64,000 nt of DNA from Elgaria multicarinata webbii (Eukaryota > Chordata > Lepidosauria > Squamata > Anguidae). The notes under the pieces were generated by a model, which was given only the letters and a program-made list of their open reading frames with translations, did not search any database and was not told where the DNA came from. The stretch spans positions 434,501 through 498,500 of the forward strand of contig NC_086179.1 in NCBI RefSeq assembly GCF_023053635.1, read 5' to 3'. The first letter of the stretch is position 1. Each line of letters begins with the position of its first letter. The position numbers and the translations under genes are program-made. Of the stretch, positions 33,923 through 44,000 are shown one piece after another.

Positions 33923-34305
33923 TCCCTCTCTCATAATACTAGAAGCCGATTCCATGAAGCTGGTTGGTAGGAGATTCAGGACAGATAAAAGAAAGGACTT
34001 CTTCACACCGTGCATAGTTAAACTATAGAATTCATTATTACAAAATGTAGTGATGGCCACCAATTTGGTTAAATTCCTGGGGAAGAAGCCTATCAACGGC
34101 TATTATCCTGATGGCTAAGTGCAACCTCCAGTATCACAGACCACAAGCCTGTATGCACCAATTGCTGTGGAACATGGGTGGCAGCGTGCTGTTGCACCTG
34201 CCTGTGGGTCCCTGATTGACAGCTGGTGGGCCACTGTGGGAACAGCGTGCTGGACTAGATGGACCCTCAGTCTGGTCCAGCCTCAGGGCCCTTATGTCCA
34301 GTGCC
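33923..34305 (+). mobile_element. CR1/L3-like LINE 3' end, sense strand
   Basis: It encodes a worn form of the tail GGRFRTDKRKDFFTP...FLGKKPINGYYPDG. The 3' UTR follows, with GTGCTGGACTAGATGGACCC. It directly follows another CR1 end. Confidence 0.75.
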
Positions 34306-35161
34306 AGCCCATCTCCGTGCTGAGGGGCACAAAATGGGCAGGCAGTGATGCCAAGACCACGGGGTTCTTCTGGCACCAACCCCAGAATAAACAAGATCCT
34401 GCACAGAGAAAACGGGCCTGCCTGGCTGACAAATGCCATTCTCCTGTGTGCCCTTCCTCTAGTTCGGGGTATGTTCCCTATGGCCCAGCTGGACGTCCAG
34501 ATGCCTGAGGGAACGCCACACAGCCGGCACGAGGGATGTCCAGCTGCAGTGAGGCCGGAGAGCTGAGGGGGAGGGGGGAAGGAAAGGGATACCTGCCTTT
34601 GAGGTGAAAGAGCTGCAGAGACTGGCTGCCGCTCGCGTTGGTGGCCCTCCCTCCCCACCCGCCTGCAGCTCGGCGGCCAACAGCAGCACCTGCGAACGCT
34701 GCACACACCTTGGCTGGGCCCTCCACACCAAGCCCTTGGCTCACAGGAGAGGCGTCAGTTGCTGATATTTTATTTGCAGCTCCTTGGAAGCCTTCAGAGA
34801 AGGGGGGGAAATACCACCCACAGTCCATTGGAATTTCCGTTCCAGATTTGGCAACAAACCCCCACAAAAATACTTGATTAAAAATGCACCAGTTTCCTAA
34901 CCGAAGCACTTTTTGGAAAAAACAGACACCTCAAGTTCATCCCGATCCCTGCTGCAGAGGCCCCCCTGCCCCCGACTCATACAGCACCGCTGCCAAACAC
35001 AGCGGCAGGAGGTCTGCTCGCAGGCGCCCGCTGGCGCTTGGTCCCCACGGCCTCCCTGCACGGGCACAGAAGTCCCAGCACTCCTCCAGACACAGAGGGG
35101 GCCCAGGAGGGAAGGCAGGCAGGCAGGCAGGCAGGCAGGCGGCCCCCTCCCCACGCCGGCT
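34306..35161 (-). other. GCC1 3' UTR and downstream flank
   Basis: On the minus strand an AATAAA lies at 34,769-34,774, about 390 bases after the GCC1 stop, and is the likely poly(A) signal. An (AGGC)n run at 35,112-35,141 falls inside this 3' UTR. 34,306-34,760 is unassigned. Confidence 0.55.
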
Positions 35162-37702
35162 TCATCTCTTCCCCGAATGCCACCAGCTGTTGCTGCCTGA
35201 GCAGCCCAGGACGGCCTGCTTCTCCTCAGGGCTAAAATGCAGAATAGTCAAGATGGCCGTCAGCGTCTGCTGCCGACCCAGCAGGTCTGTCAATGTGAGG
35301 AACCTGTAGAAAATGTTCTTGAGGTACTCCAGGTTGGCCCCCTCCCTGCGCTGGTCCCGGCAGGTCTTCTGGAGGCGGCTCTGGAGCGCAGACACCTGCT
35401 CCGCCTGCCGCTCGCCCTCCTCCAGCAGCCGCTCCTGCAACCGCCGGACCTCCGCCTCCAGCTGGTGCCGCTGCTTCTTCAGAGCCGAGACCTCCACCTC
35501 CTTGCGGCCCAGCTGCTCCGTGTACAGGAGGAAGGCGGGCTCGCTGGGGGCAGCCAGGGGCAGGGCCTCTGTCAGGTGCTCCAGAGGGCTGCCGCCGCCG
35601 CCGGCCACATCCTTGCTGCTACTGCCGCTGCGAGGGCCCGGCCCAGGGCACTGCTTTGCCCCCTGGAGCCCGTAGGGCGCGGCCAGAGCTCTCAGCTGCT
35701 CCAGCTCCTGGTCCTTCTCGGCCACAAGGGCCAGCGCTCGGCCCCGCTGCTTGTGCATCTCCCCCTCCAGCTGGAGGACCTTCTCCCGGTAGTCGCCCTG
35801 GGCCCGCTCCATCTCCTGCCTGTGGAGCTGCTGGAGGCGGGACACCTCCTGCCGCTTGCCCTCCATGGCCGCCTGGTGCTGCTGGGCGACGTCCTCGCAG
35901 GAGAGCCGGAGGGAGACGTACGTCTCCTTGAGCTCCGCCAGCTGCTCCCGGGCCTCCTCCAGCTCCTTGGCCAGGCTCCCGTCCTTGGCCGACTTGTTCT
36001 TGAGGACCACCTGAGCCCTCTGCTTGTACCTTTCGAACTCCTCCTTCAGCTGCCTCAGCTCGTGCTGGTAGTAGGCTGCGGTGGCCTTTTCCCCGTCGCC
36101 GGCCTCCATCTTGTAGGCGGCCTCCAGGTCCTGCGGGGTGGGGCTGCCCTGGGCCGCCAGCTGCAGCAGCTTCCTCAGCGTCTCCATCTTCTCTTTCAGC
36201 ACGTTGACATCCAGGCGGCTCTCCTCCACGGCGACATCCACAGGGGAGCGGCCAGAGGCGGCGAGAGCCAGCGTCTTGTTCTCGACGTCCAGCTGGACGA
36301 CGCGCTCTTTCAGCTTCTGAATGGCCGTTTGGTCCTTCTGCCTGGCCTTCTCGTAGGTGCCCAGGAGCTCAGACACCTCTGAAATCTGGGCCTCCAGGCT
36401 GGCAACGCGCTGCTCCTCCGTTTGAACACGCTCCTCGGCTTGAGCCGTCTGAAGGGAAGGAGGCAAAAAGGGAACAAAGACGCTGTAGTTGCAACGCTCG
36501 AGAAGACCCCTCCCACGTCCCGGAGAAGGGCAGGAATGCTCTTGGGTCAGCAGCTCCTTTGGGCCAGGGTTAGGGTTAGGGTTAGGAGGAGCTCCACTTG
36601 CAGCTTCGTCAGCACTCTCACAACACACCCACCCCACGTGCACGCGCGCACGCACACCGCTCACCTTCCTCCTCTCTTGCAGCAGCTGGGCCTGGACGTG
36701 GCTCCTGAGGCTGGCCATCTCGGCCCGCAGCTCCCTCAGCTGGGGGTCGGGCCGGCTGCTCTCCTCCCGCAGGGCCTGCAGCTCCCTGCTCAGCTCCTCC
36801 ACCTCTCGGCCGAGGCGCCTGGCCTGGCGCTCAGAGCCTTCCGCCCGCTCGGCTGCACACGCTTTCCCGGCCAGGGCCTCCTGGGCCTCTTCCAGGCCCC
36901 GCTCCGCCTCCTGCCGCAGGTCCCTCTCGCTCTGCAGCAGCCTCTGCAGCTCCCGCAGCATGACAGCATGGTCGCTCTGCTCCTGGGCTCGGTCGTGCTG
37001 CTGGGTGATGAGCCGGGCTTTGGTCTCGGCCAGCTGCTGCTGGGCTTCCACCAGCGCCGCCTCAAGGCGGCGCGCCTCCTCCTCGGCCTTCTGGCTGGCC
37101 TCCTCCCTCGCCTGCTTCACCTTCTTCTTGTCGGCTTGGTAGGAGGCCTCCATGCGGGACTTCTCCTGGGTGACGGTGGCCAAGGCGCCAGTCAGCGTGG
37201 CCAGCTGGGTCTTCAGCTGGAGAAGCCTCTTGTCCACTTCGCCGGACCCGGCGGCCACAGACAAGTCCCCGCTGCTGGAGCTGACACCGCTCTCAGAGCT
37301 GCTGGTCTCCTCCAACTTGGAGGAAGAGGCTGCTGCCACCACTGCCCTCTCCTCCCCCTCCTCGTCCCCCTCCGCCACCCCACCCAAGTCACCCTTGATG
37401 CTGGCCAGGCTGGCCGCCGTGCCTGCGCTGTCTTCACTGTGCACAGAGCTCCGGTCCTCGCTGGGCTCTGGGCTGGCAGGAGGCCCACTGCCGCTCAGGC
37501 CGCTGTCCACCTCGTGCGAGACCGACAGGACCTTCAGGCTGGCCTCCAGGGCCTCCTTCTCCTTGAGAAGGCTCTTGTAGGCCCGGACGACATCCTTCAG
37601 GCGCAGCTGGTACTGCAGCAGCTGCTGCTTCTGCAACTCGATGGTCTCCAGAAGGTCCTTCTTACTCGGCCCACCCCCAAAGTTCATGCCAAACTTCTCC
37701 AT
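35162..37702 (-). CDS. GCC1: GRIP and coiled-coil domain protein 1 (golgin GCC88), two coding exons, 774 aa
   Basis: GCC1 is a peripheral golgin of the trans-Golgi network. Its C-terminal GRIP domain binds Arl1-GTP, and it acts in endosome-to-Golgi traffic. Coding exons on the minus strand are 37702-36665 and 36448-35162, separated by a 216-base GT-AG intron. Spliced length is 774 aa, against 775 in human. The N-terminus MEKFGMNFGGGPSKKDLLET and the C-terminus LHFSPEEKQ...SWWHSGKR match the family. Long heptad-rich coiled coils fill about residues 20-60 and 150-700, with an acidic, Ser-rich gap at about 70-150. GRIP spans about 715-765 and contains REGANLEYLKNIFYRFLT, with the conserved Tyr near 721. 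The intron lacks stops and keeps frame, so a retained form would be 846 aa. A 3' splice site at 37,741 suggests a 5' UTR intron. The gene is intact. Confidence 0.97.
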   Translation of the reverse strand: MEKFGMNFGGGPSKKDLLETIELQKQQLLQYQLRLKDVVRAYKSLLKEKEALEASLKVLSVSHEVDSGLSGSGPPASPEPSEDRSSVHSEDSAGTAASLASIKGDLGGVAEGDEEGEERAVVAAASSSKLEETSSSESGVSSSSGDLSVAAGSGEVDKRLLQLKTQLATLTGALATVTQEKSRMEASYQADKKKVKQAREEASQKAEEEARRLEAALVEAQQQLAETKARLITQQHDRAQEQSDHAVMLRELQRLLQSERDLRQEAERGLEEAQEALAGKACAAERAEGSERQARRLGREVEELSRELQALREESSRPDPQLRELRAEMASLRSHVQAQLLQERRKVSGVRARVHVGWVCCESADEAASGAPPNPNPNPGPKELLTQEHSCPSPGRGRGLLERCNYSVFVPFLPPSLQTAQAEERVQTEEQRVASLEAQISEVSELLGTYEKARQKDQTAIQKLKERVVQLDVENKTLALAASGRSPVDVAVEESRLDVNVLKEKMETLRKLLQLAAQGSPTPQDLEAAYKMEAGDGEKATAAYYQHELRQLKEEFERYKQRAQVVLKNKSAKDGSLAKELEEAREQLAELKETYVSLRLSCEDVAQQHQAAMEGKRQEVSRLQQLHRQEMERAQGDYREKVLQLEGEMHKQRGRALALVAEKDQELEQLRALAAPYGLQGAKQCPGPGPRSGSSSKDVAGGGGSPLEHLTEALPLAAPSEPAFLLYTEQLGRKEVEVSALKKQRHQLEAEVRRLQERLLEEGERQAEQVSALQSRLQKTCRDQRREGANLEYLKNIFYRFLTLTDLLGRQQTLTAILTILHFSPEEKQAVLGCSGSNSWWHSGKR
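36449..36664 (-). other. GCC1: GCC1 coding intron: 216 bases, in frame and stop-free, with telomere-like repeats
   Basis: The donor AAG|GTGAGC at 36,664 and the acceptor TTCCCTTCAG at 36,449 are good. Homology of the flanks supports splicing, since RRK joins TAQAEE as in other GCC1. The length is 3x72 and no stop occurs in frame. About 20 bases of (TTAGGG)n sit at 36,566-36,586 and would read NPNPNPG if retained. Confidence 0.85.
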
Positions 37703-37741
37703 GGCTCAAGGAGGCCCAGGGGACTCGGCGGGTCCTGCAAC

Positions 37742-38150
37742 CTGGAAGAAGAGAGAAGCCGTTTGAGGAATGGCTCTGAGAGCCAGAGGGAGCCACAGAC
37801 TGAGACAGACAATCCCTCCCCTCCCCTCCCCTCCCCTCCTGCAGAGGCTCTTCCTGGGCCCTAGCTTCATTCCCTGCGCACCATCGGCCCAGGAGGACCC
37901 TGGGCAGCAAGAGGCCAATGGGCGATGCCTGTTGAATCACAGAACGGAGCCCAGCTGGGCCCGAGGGCCAGGCCAGCAAAGCCAGATAGAAAGACCGGTT
38001 TGGGAATCAATTCGGCGTGTTGCTTGATGCTGGCTACCCAGGCGTGGTCAGAAAACACAGTGGGATCCGTAACAGATGCCCGCTGGCGTGCAGAAGTGCC
38101 AGGCCGGCTCTGGCAAGGGCACACCCCAGGGAAGAGGGAGCCCAGGAGGC
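37742..38150 (-). other. Probable GCC1 5' UTR intron
   Basis: Lies between the 5' UTR acceptor at 37,742-37,744 (CAG on the minus strand) and the CpG island. It contains a CCCCT-type low-complexity run at about 37,810-37,838. No coding signal. Confidence 0.4.
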
Positions 38151-39240
38151 CTGCGCAGGAGGGAGCACGCAGCCTTGGCCAGGGGGGCCGGGCAGGGGAG
38201 GAGGAGGAGGCGGCAGCAGGGGAATTTCCGGGGGGGGCTGCAGAAGCGAAGGGGCCGCTAGCGCTCAGCCTCCGCCCGCAGGCCAACAGAGGGAGGGGGG
38301 AGGGAGAGCCTGGGGGGCCACATAGGCGGGGGGGGCACGGGGGGCGGGTCTCCTCCCTCCCTGGCGGGCTTGCGTAGAAGGGGTCGTGCATGGGCGCGCA
38401 CGTGGGGCCCGTGGAAGCCAAAGGGGCGCCCCCAGCCACGGCCCGAGAGGCAGGTGGCTGCACAGGCAGGGCCCTGCCCTGGAGGAGGCGCTGGGGCCCC
38501 AGGGGCAGCCCAGCGCCGCCCTCTCCCGCGGCATGCCTGGAGGAGAGGGGGGCCGCCTCCCCTCCTTGCACCCCCACGCCAACCCTGCAGAGCTGACCCC
38601 TGCGACGAAGACCTCCCCCTCCCCCTCCCCCTCCCCCTCCCCCTCCCCCGGTCCCACCTGGGCGCTGGGGAGACCCAGGTCAGCCCCTTCCCGGCCAGGC
38701 GAACGGCTGCGCATGCGCAAAAGGCGGTGCGCCTCGCCGCTTTATCCGACACGTCCTGCATCCGCCTCTCATCGTCGGCTGCCCGCCTGCGCATGCCCAG
38801 GAGGGAGCCCCAGGCCTCAGTGCGCCTGCGCAGCCCTCGAGGCCGCCGTAGACTTTTATTGTGGACGGACGCGCAGAGTCGGCTTCCAGGTTGACTTTGA
38901 GCGCCCGGAGCGGGAAGCCCCGCCCCGCCTCTCCCCGACTGAGCCCTGAGCCGGCGGGGATTGGCCAGGAAGAGGGGCGGGGCTTCTGCTGCAGCTCCGG
39001 GAAGACCGCCCCGCCCCCCGAGCAGCCCGCCGGCGGGGTCTTTCGGGAGGGGGCTCCTGGCCGCCCGCGGCGGGCTACACTGCAGGGCCGCCTTGCGCCG
39101 CTCAGATGGTGGGGGTGGGGGTCCTCTGGCTGAAGGGTCCGGGGTGGGGTGGGGTGGGGTGGGGGTCCGCGGGCTGAAGGGTGACGGAGCGCCGAAGCTC
39201 CCCGCGCCATGGGCCTAAAGCCATCGGGGCCATGAAATGG
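38151..39240 (-). promoter_or_regulatory. GCC1: CpG-island promoter of GCC1 with three NRF1-type sites
   Basis: TGCGCATGCGCA at about 38,707-38,718 is a perfect NRF1 palindrome. Further copies are GCGCATGCCC near 38,790 and GCGCCTGCGCAG near 38,822. A minus-strand donor CAG|GTGGGA at 38,656-38,660 could end an untranslated first exon that joins at 37,741. A (CCCCTC)n run at 38,611-38,649 is G-rich on the GCC1 sense strand, just inside the intron, and could form a G-quadruplex. Confidence 0.65.
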
Positions 39241-39400
39241 ACTGTTTAAATGGATACTGTTGTTTTTATACTTTTTTAATGTTTTTGATGGTTTTTAAAT
39301 TTTGTATACTTTTAATGTTTACCATTTTTAATAATTGTAAACCGCCCAGAGAGCTTCGGCTGTGGGGCGGTATATAAATGTAATAAAATAAATAAATAAA
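39241..39400 (+). mobile_element. LINE 3' tail inside the CpG-rich region
   Basis: An AT-rich UTR leads to TTGTAAACCGCCCAGAGAGC, the stem partner GGCTGTGGGGCGG, and an AATAAAATAAATAAATAAA tail. It splits the CpG-rich region in two; a second CpG-rich block runs at 39,401-39,680. Confidence 0.7.
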
Positions 39401-41059
39401 TGCGCGGCGGCGGCGGCGGCGAGGACACGGCTGGTCTCCGGAAGGGGAGGACCGAGGCGCCGCGCCCGGGTTTCAGGCAGCGACGGGAGAACTGCAACGC
39501 GGGGGGGAGGAGCAAGCGGGTCGCCTCCATCGCCCCCCCCCGCCGGGCACCGAAACGAGCCCCCGGGGAGGCGGGAGAGCCCTCCGGGAAGCTCCCGCTA
39601 TGCCGCCCCCTTGGAAAGCCCCGGGCGGGGGGAGCCCTTCTCCGCCGCCCCCTCCTTCGCCCCAGGGAGGAACCACAGTGGCCAGGATCAGTGTGTGTGG
39701 GGGGGCAGCTTTTCTCTCGCGCCACCAGGACATGAATGCCTGCCCCCCCCCAACACCATCATCTGTAGGGCCACAAAAGTGGGGCCCATTCAGTCATGTT
39801 TATGAGCCAAGGAAAAAGGGACCAAGAGCAGCTTCAGAAACGGGGTGGGGTGGGGCGGGGCGCACACTGAAAGCAAGAAATCCATTCTGCCCTCAAAAAG
39901 AAAGCAAAACCATGAAGTGGAGCCCAAAAGAACAAGCAACAATCTCGGGGGAGGGGGGGAATGAAGAAAAAGAAAAAGATCAAGAGAAATGAAGAAAGTA
40001 CTGGTACTGAGTTGCAACCTCACCCAAATTTCCCTGCCTTCTGGCAGAGAGTTTCCTCCTCCCCACTTTCCTCATCTAATGGAAAAATCCGTTCTGGGGC
40101 AGCGGACGACATGCTGGGGGGGCAGGCAGGAACCAGCAAAGTCTGTTTTTCTGTTGTTTGGGGTTGGGCGTTGTGTGTTTTAAACACTTATTGGGGTTCC
40201 AGAGTACCTACAGGGTCACCCAGAGCGGCTGCTCGTGGGGAGCACCAGGCCAAGCACGACGTCCTTCCGCACTGGCCCACTGACTTGACTCCAGCTTTCT
40301 GCTTTGCCAGCATTTCCGTTTCCTGCCTTTCTCATGCTCCGGTGTCTGCACTCGAGGAAGACAGGCTTGCTCTTGCAGACCGAACCCCGAGCCGGGCTTC
40401 TCTCCCCACTGAATTCTTCCCTCCATTCATTTCCACAGTTCCTAGAAGGCCTCCCTCTTCGCAGTACAGCTGAACGCTCCTCCCCCCCCCCCAGCCCTGA
40501 ATCCTGAACTGGACAGGGAGCCTGTCTGGGGTGGGGGCTTGGCTTGCCTCTCTTCCACCCAGGAGTAACTGATGGTCAGCACATTCATTAGGGGCCATGG
40601 TCACCATTGACGATGGCTACAGGTCTCTGGGCATTGGAGATCCAAGAGGGCTCGGAGGTCAGCTTTCCTGGTCCTCGGGCAAGGGAGCGAGGCTCTTGCC
40701 TGCAGCGCAAAGGGGCATGACCAGAGGGCCACCCCTGAGCATGGCAGGCCTCGGCGGAGCCCCTGGCCTGGAGCTGGAGGGACCAAGGGCAAGGAGAGGG
40801 CTCTGCTGGGGGACCAAGGCGTGCATCAGTTCCCCCATCCATTGTGATGGCATCACGAGGCTGCCATCACAAAGGCCAGGCCAGCCACGGCCCCCCTCCT
40901 TTTGGAATCCTGGGCAGGCATCTCCTAGAGTTCCAAGGAACCCCCGCTGTGTCATCAGGAGGGCTTGCGTGGCCCAGCCAGCCAGATGCTGGGCAGAGAG
41001 GGGGCTGCCTGCCTGCCTGCCTCCTTTGATGCCCCCCTGACCAGCTGCTACTGCCCTCC
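39401..41059. other. GCC1-FSCN3 interval, no gene seen
   Basis: 39,401-39,680 is CpG-rich with (GGC)n. The rest is unassigned. In human, ARF5 sits between these two genes. I looked for ARF-type GTPase motifs (GLDAAGKTT, WDVGGQDK, NKQD) in exon-like contexts and saw none. Confidence 0.5.
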
Positions 41060-44000
41060 ATGCATGCAGTCATGCAGATTGGGCTGGTCAACTGGACAGG
41101 GGGGTACCTGACTGGTGAATGCTATGGTGATGGTGTCAGTGTCTTGGGCAACTCACTGGGCAAGAAGCAGGTAACAGGCTGAAACAGCCAGCTGGACAAA
41201 CCGCTCCCTCCCACAGCAGAGTGAGCAAGGGGCAGAGCTTCCTTGGGGTGGGGAGGGACTGCTCATGTCCCATGGGAAATCTCCCTCCCTCTCTCTCTCT
41301 CACTCTCACTCACACACACACACCAGTGTACTGGTGCCTGTTGCCTGCCTCCTGAGCTCTGGATCTGAGATCCAGCAAGGCCTGATCCTGCCCCTGAACT
41401 GGCATGGAGGCAGCTCCCACCTCCATCCTCCAGGCCTCAAGAGACAAGGGAGATGTGGCATCTGTTCAAGCATCCCCCCGGCCCCCGATGCTGGCTTTGG
41501 CCAAGCGGCACTGCTGCCCTCCGCTGTGGGACCATGCAAGTCAGCGCGTGCGTGCGTGCATGCATGTGTGCGTTCTCCCCTTTGGGTAGAGCTCCAAGGG
41601 TGGAGATACAAAGAGGAGCCAAGGGGTTGGCGGCAGGAGGGCTGGGCTGCGGCTGTCTCAAGGGATCCGACCCTGCAGCCTTCAGATGGTGCCCCTGTGA
41701 CTTGCCTCCTTTGGTCCCTGCAGACCTGGGAGCTGAAGGTCACCGCGAAGCAACGAAAGCAGGTGGTGGTGGTGGCACTGGTTGGGTATCAAGGACAGCG
41801 CCTCCTGGTGGATGCCGATGGCACAGTCCGGTGTGGGCAGCCCGTGTCGGACAAACAGGGCCAGTTCCTGCTGGAGGTGCATCCGAGCGGGGCGTGGACC
41901 CTCCAGCAGCCAGAGAGCAAGAAGTACTTGGAGTCGGATGGGGAGGACGTCTTCTGTGTCACCCACAGCCTGACTTCCCGCCACATGTGGATGCCCCAGC
42001 TGGCCATGCATGTCCATGTGGTCCTCTTCAACCCAAGCAGCCAGCTCTATGCTCGGACGGATCCAGAGCTGAACCGGGTCTGGGTAGACACCCCCGTGCC
42101 TTACCCTGAGGAGTGCAGCTTCATCCTGAGGTTCCGGAAAGGCGCCTGCCATTTGGAGACCTCCAACCACAAGTTCGTCTCCAGATTAGAGGAACTTGCC
42201 ACGGTGCCCTCAGCAGAGACGGCTTTTCACCTCAACCTCAAGCCGGGCTCCTTAGTGGTCCTGACGGACAGGGATGGGCACATCTTGTACCCGCAGGGCA
42301 GTCGTGGGCGCCTGTGCCTCGGAGACAGCCCCACGGACGACAAGGAGTGGTTTGTCATCGAGAGGTGTCCACCGTGGGTCAGCCTGAAAACTGGCACCAA
42401 GAGATACGTGAGCGTCCTATGTGGCAAGTAGACCCCATTTGCCCAACCAAGCAGGCTGGGAAGAAGGATGCCCTCGCTCCCTCCCACCTCCCAAACCCAT
42501 GCAGAGCAGGACAGGCATCCCAGAGCCCCCAGTCCATACCAGGAGAGAATTGGGGCCACTCACTGGGAGCCCCTGGGCAGGGCAGGGCAGGGCAGGCATG
42601 AGGTCTTTGACAGTCTGGGCTACAATTGCGGTATTTCTTGAAATGTTGAGGGCCTGGGGGTGAAATCCCCCACTCCCACCTTAAAAGGAGACATCTGGGG
42701 AAGAACAGAAATACTTGCAGTGTGGACTTTGCCATACAGGCGGAAGTGCAACTCTGACTTTTACCTCAAGGGACGGAGGAGCCCTTGAGAAAGGAGCTCT
42801 TCTGTGGCATTGGCTCGTCGTGCAGCCTTATTACATTCTCTGCCATGGAAACAGCCCCTGAAGTGGTAGACAACCACAGTAAATGCAGTAGTCACAATAC
42901 ATTTAAAACTATCTGCGAAACACTGAACTGTACACACAGATGCACACGCTGCAGGAAACGCACAGAGGTGTTAGGGAGGAAACACGTGCTAGTAATTGCA
43001 TAAATCAGTTATGGCTAGAACTGCTTTGAAAAGCCAGCGCTACATCAACCTTTTCCTGCTTTCAGCGGGCAGCATGGCGCCCACCCCGAAAGGCTGCCGG
43101 GCCTGATCTGAGTCACTCGCAGAGTTGCTAAGGTGCGAGACTCAAGCCCAGGGTCCTCTCTGGCGTGGCCCCTCAGATCACATGCCACTTCGTGGCCACC
43201 TCAGACTAAGGCCGTAGGAAGAGCCCAGAGGCTGGATCTGACCCAAGGGGGGCCCCAGTCCAGCATCCTGTCTCCCAGTGTCCATCCAGATGCTTCTGGG
43301 GATCCCACAAGCAGGACCTGAGCGCAACAGCACCCTCCCTCCCTCCCTGTGGTTCAACAGCCACTTGCGCTGGGGTCCCTGTGGCTGGGCTGGCTCTGTG
43401 AGTCTGGAAGGCAGAACAACTGAATGTGATCCCTGTTTGGAGCTGGGCCCTCCTCCTTGGAGCCCTGGGTCGTCTGTCTTCCGACGCCTGGGCGACTGTT
43501 CTTCCCTCCTTTTCTCTTCCCCCAGACTCTGAAGTGTACGCTGGCTCCAAAAAGGTGACTCCAATGTCTGCATTCCTGTTTGAAGTTGACCCTGATACCA
43601 AAACTGTGCAGTTGAAAGATGTTCACCACAAGTACCTGGCTCAGGTGGGCCAGCCTGCCAGAGGCGTCTCCATCCCCAGGGCTGGGCGCAGCTCTTCAAG
43701 GGCCAGGATGGAGAGGCACATGGCCCACCCAGCCCAGCAGCCCCAGGGAATTACTGTCGCCCAAAGGACAGCTGGCCTTTGGGGGCCAGTTCGGCCGACT
43801 CTTCTGGGATCCTGCAGGGACCCCCAGATGAAGGAGAGCCTGACCCACTGGGCCTTCCCAGGGCATGGGGAGCTCCCTGTCACAAGCCCCATGTGTCAAG
43901 GAGCACGCAAAATCTCCCGGGGTGCGTGTGCGTGTATTCCCTGCCGTAGGACACTTGGGGCTGACCCCGGGCTGCTCCCTAAAGCCTCCCTGCCCCCCCC

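Noticed and set aside
36422-37864. 480-codon open frame on the plus strand opposite GCC1
   Set aside because: It is the mirror of the GCC1 coiled-coil exons. Its Leu-rich reading comes from the complement of Gln/Glu/Lys codons, and the minus strand matches GCC1 end to end.
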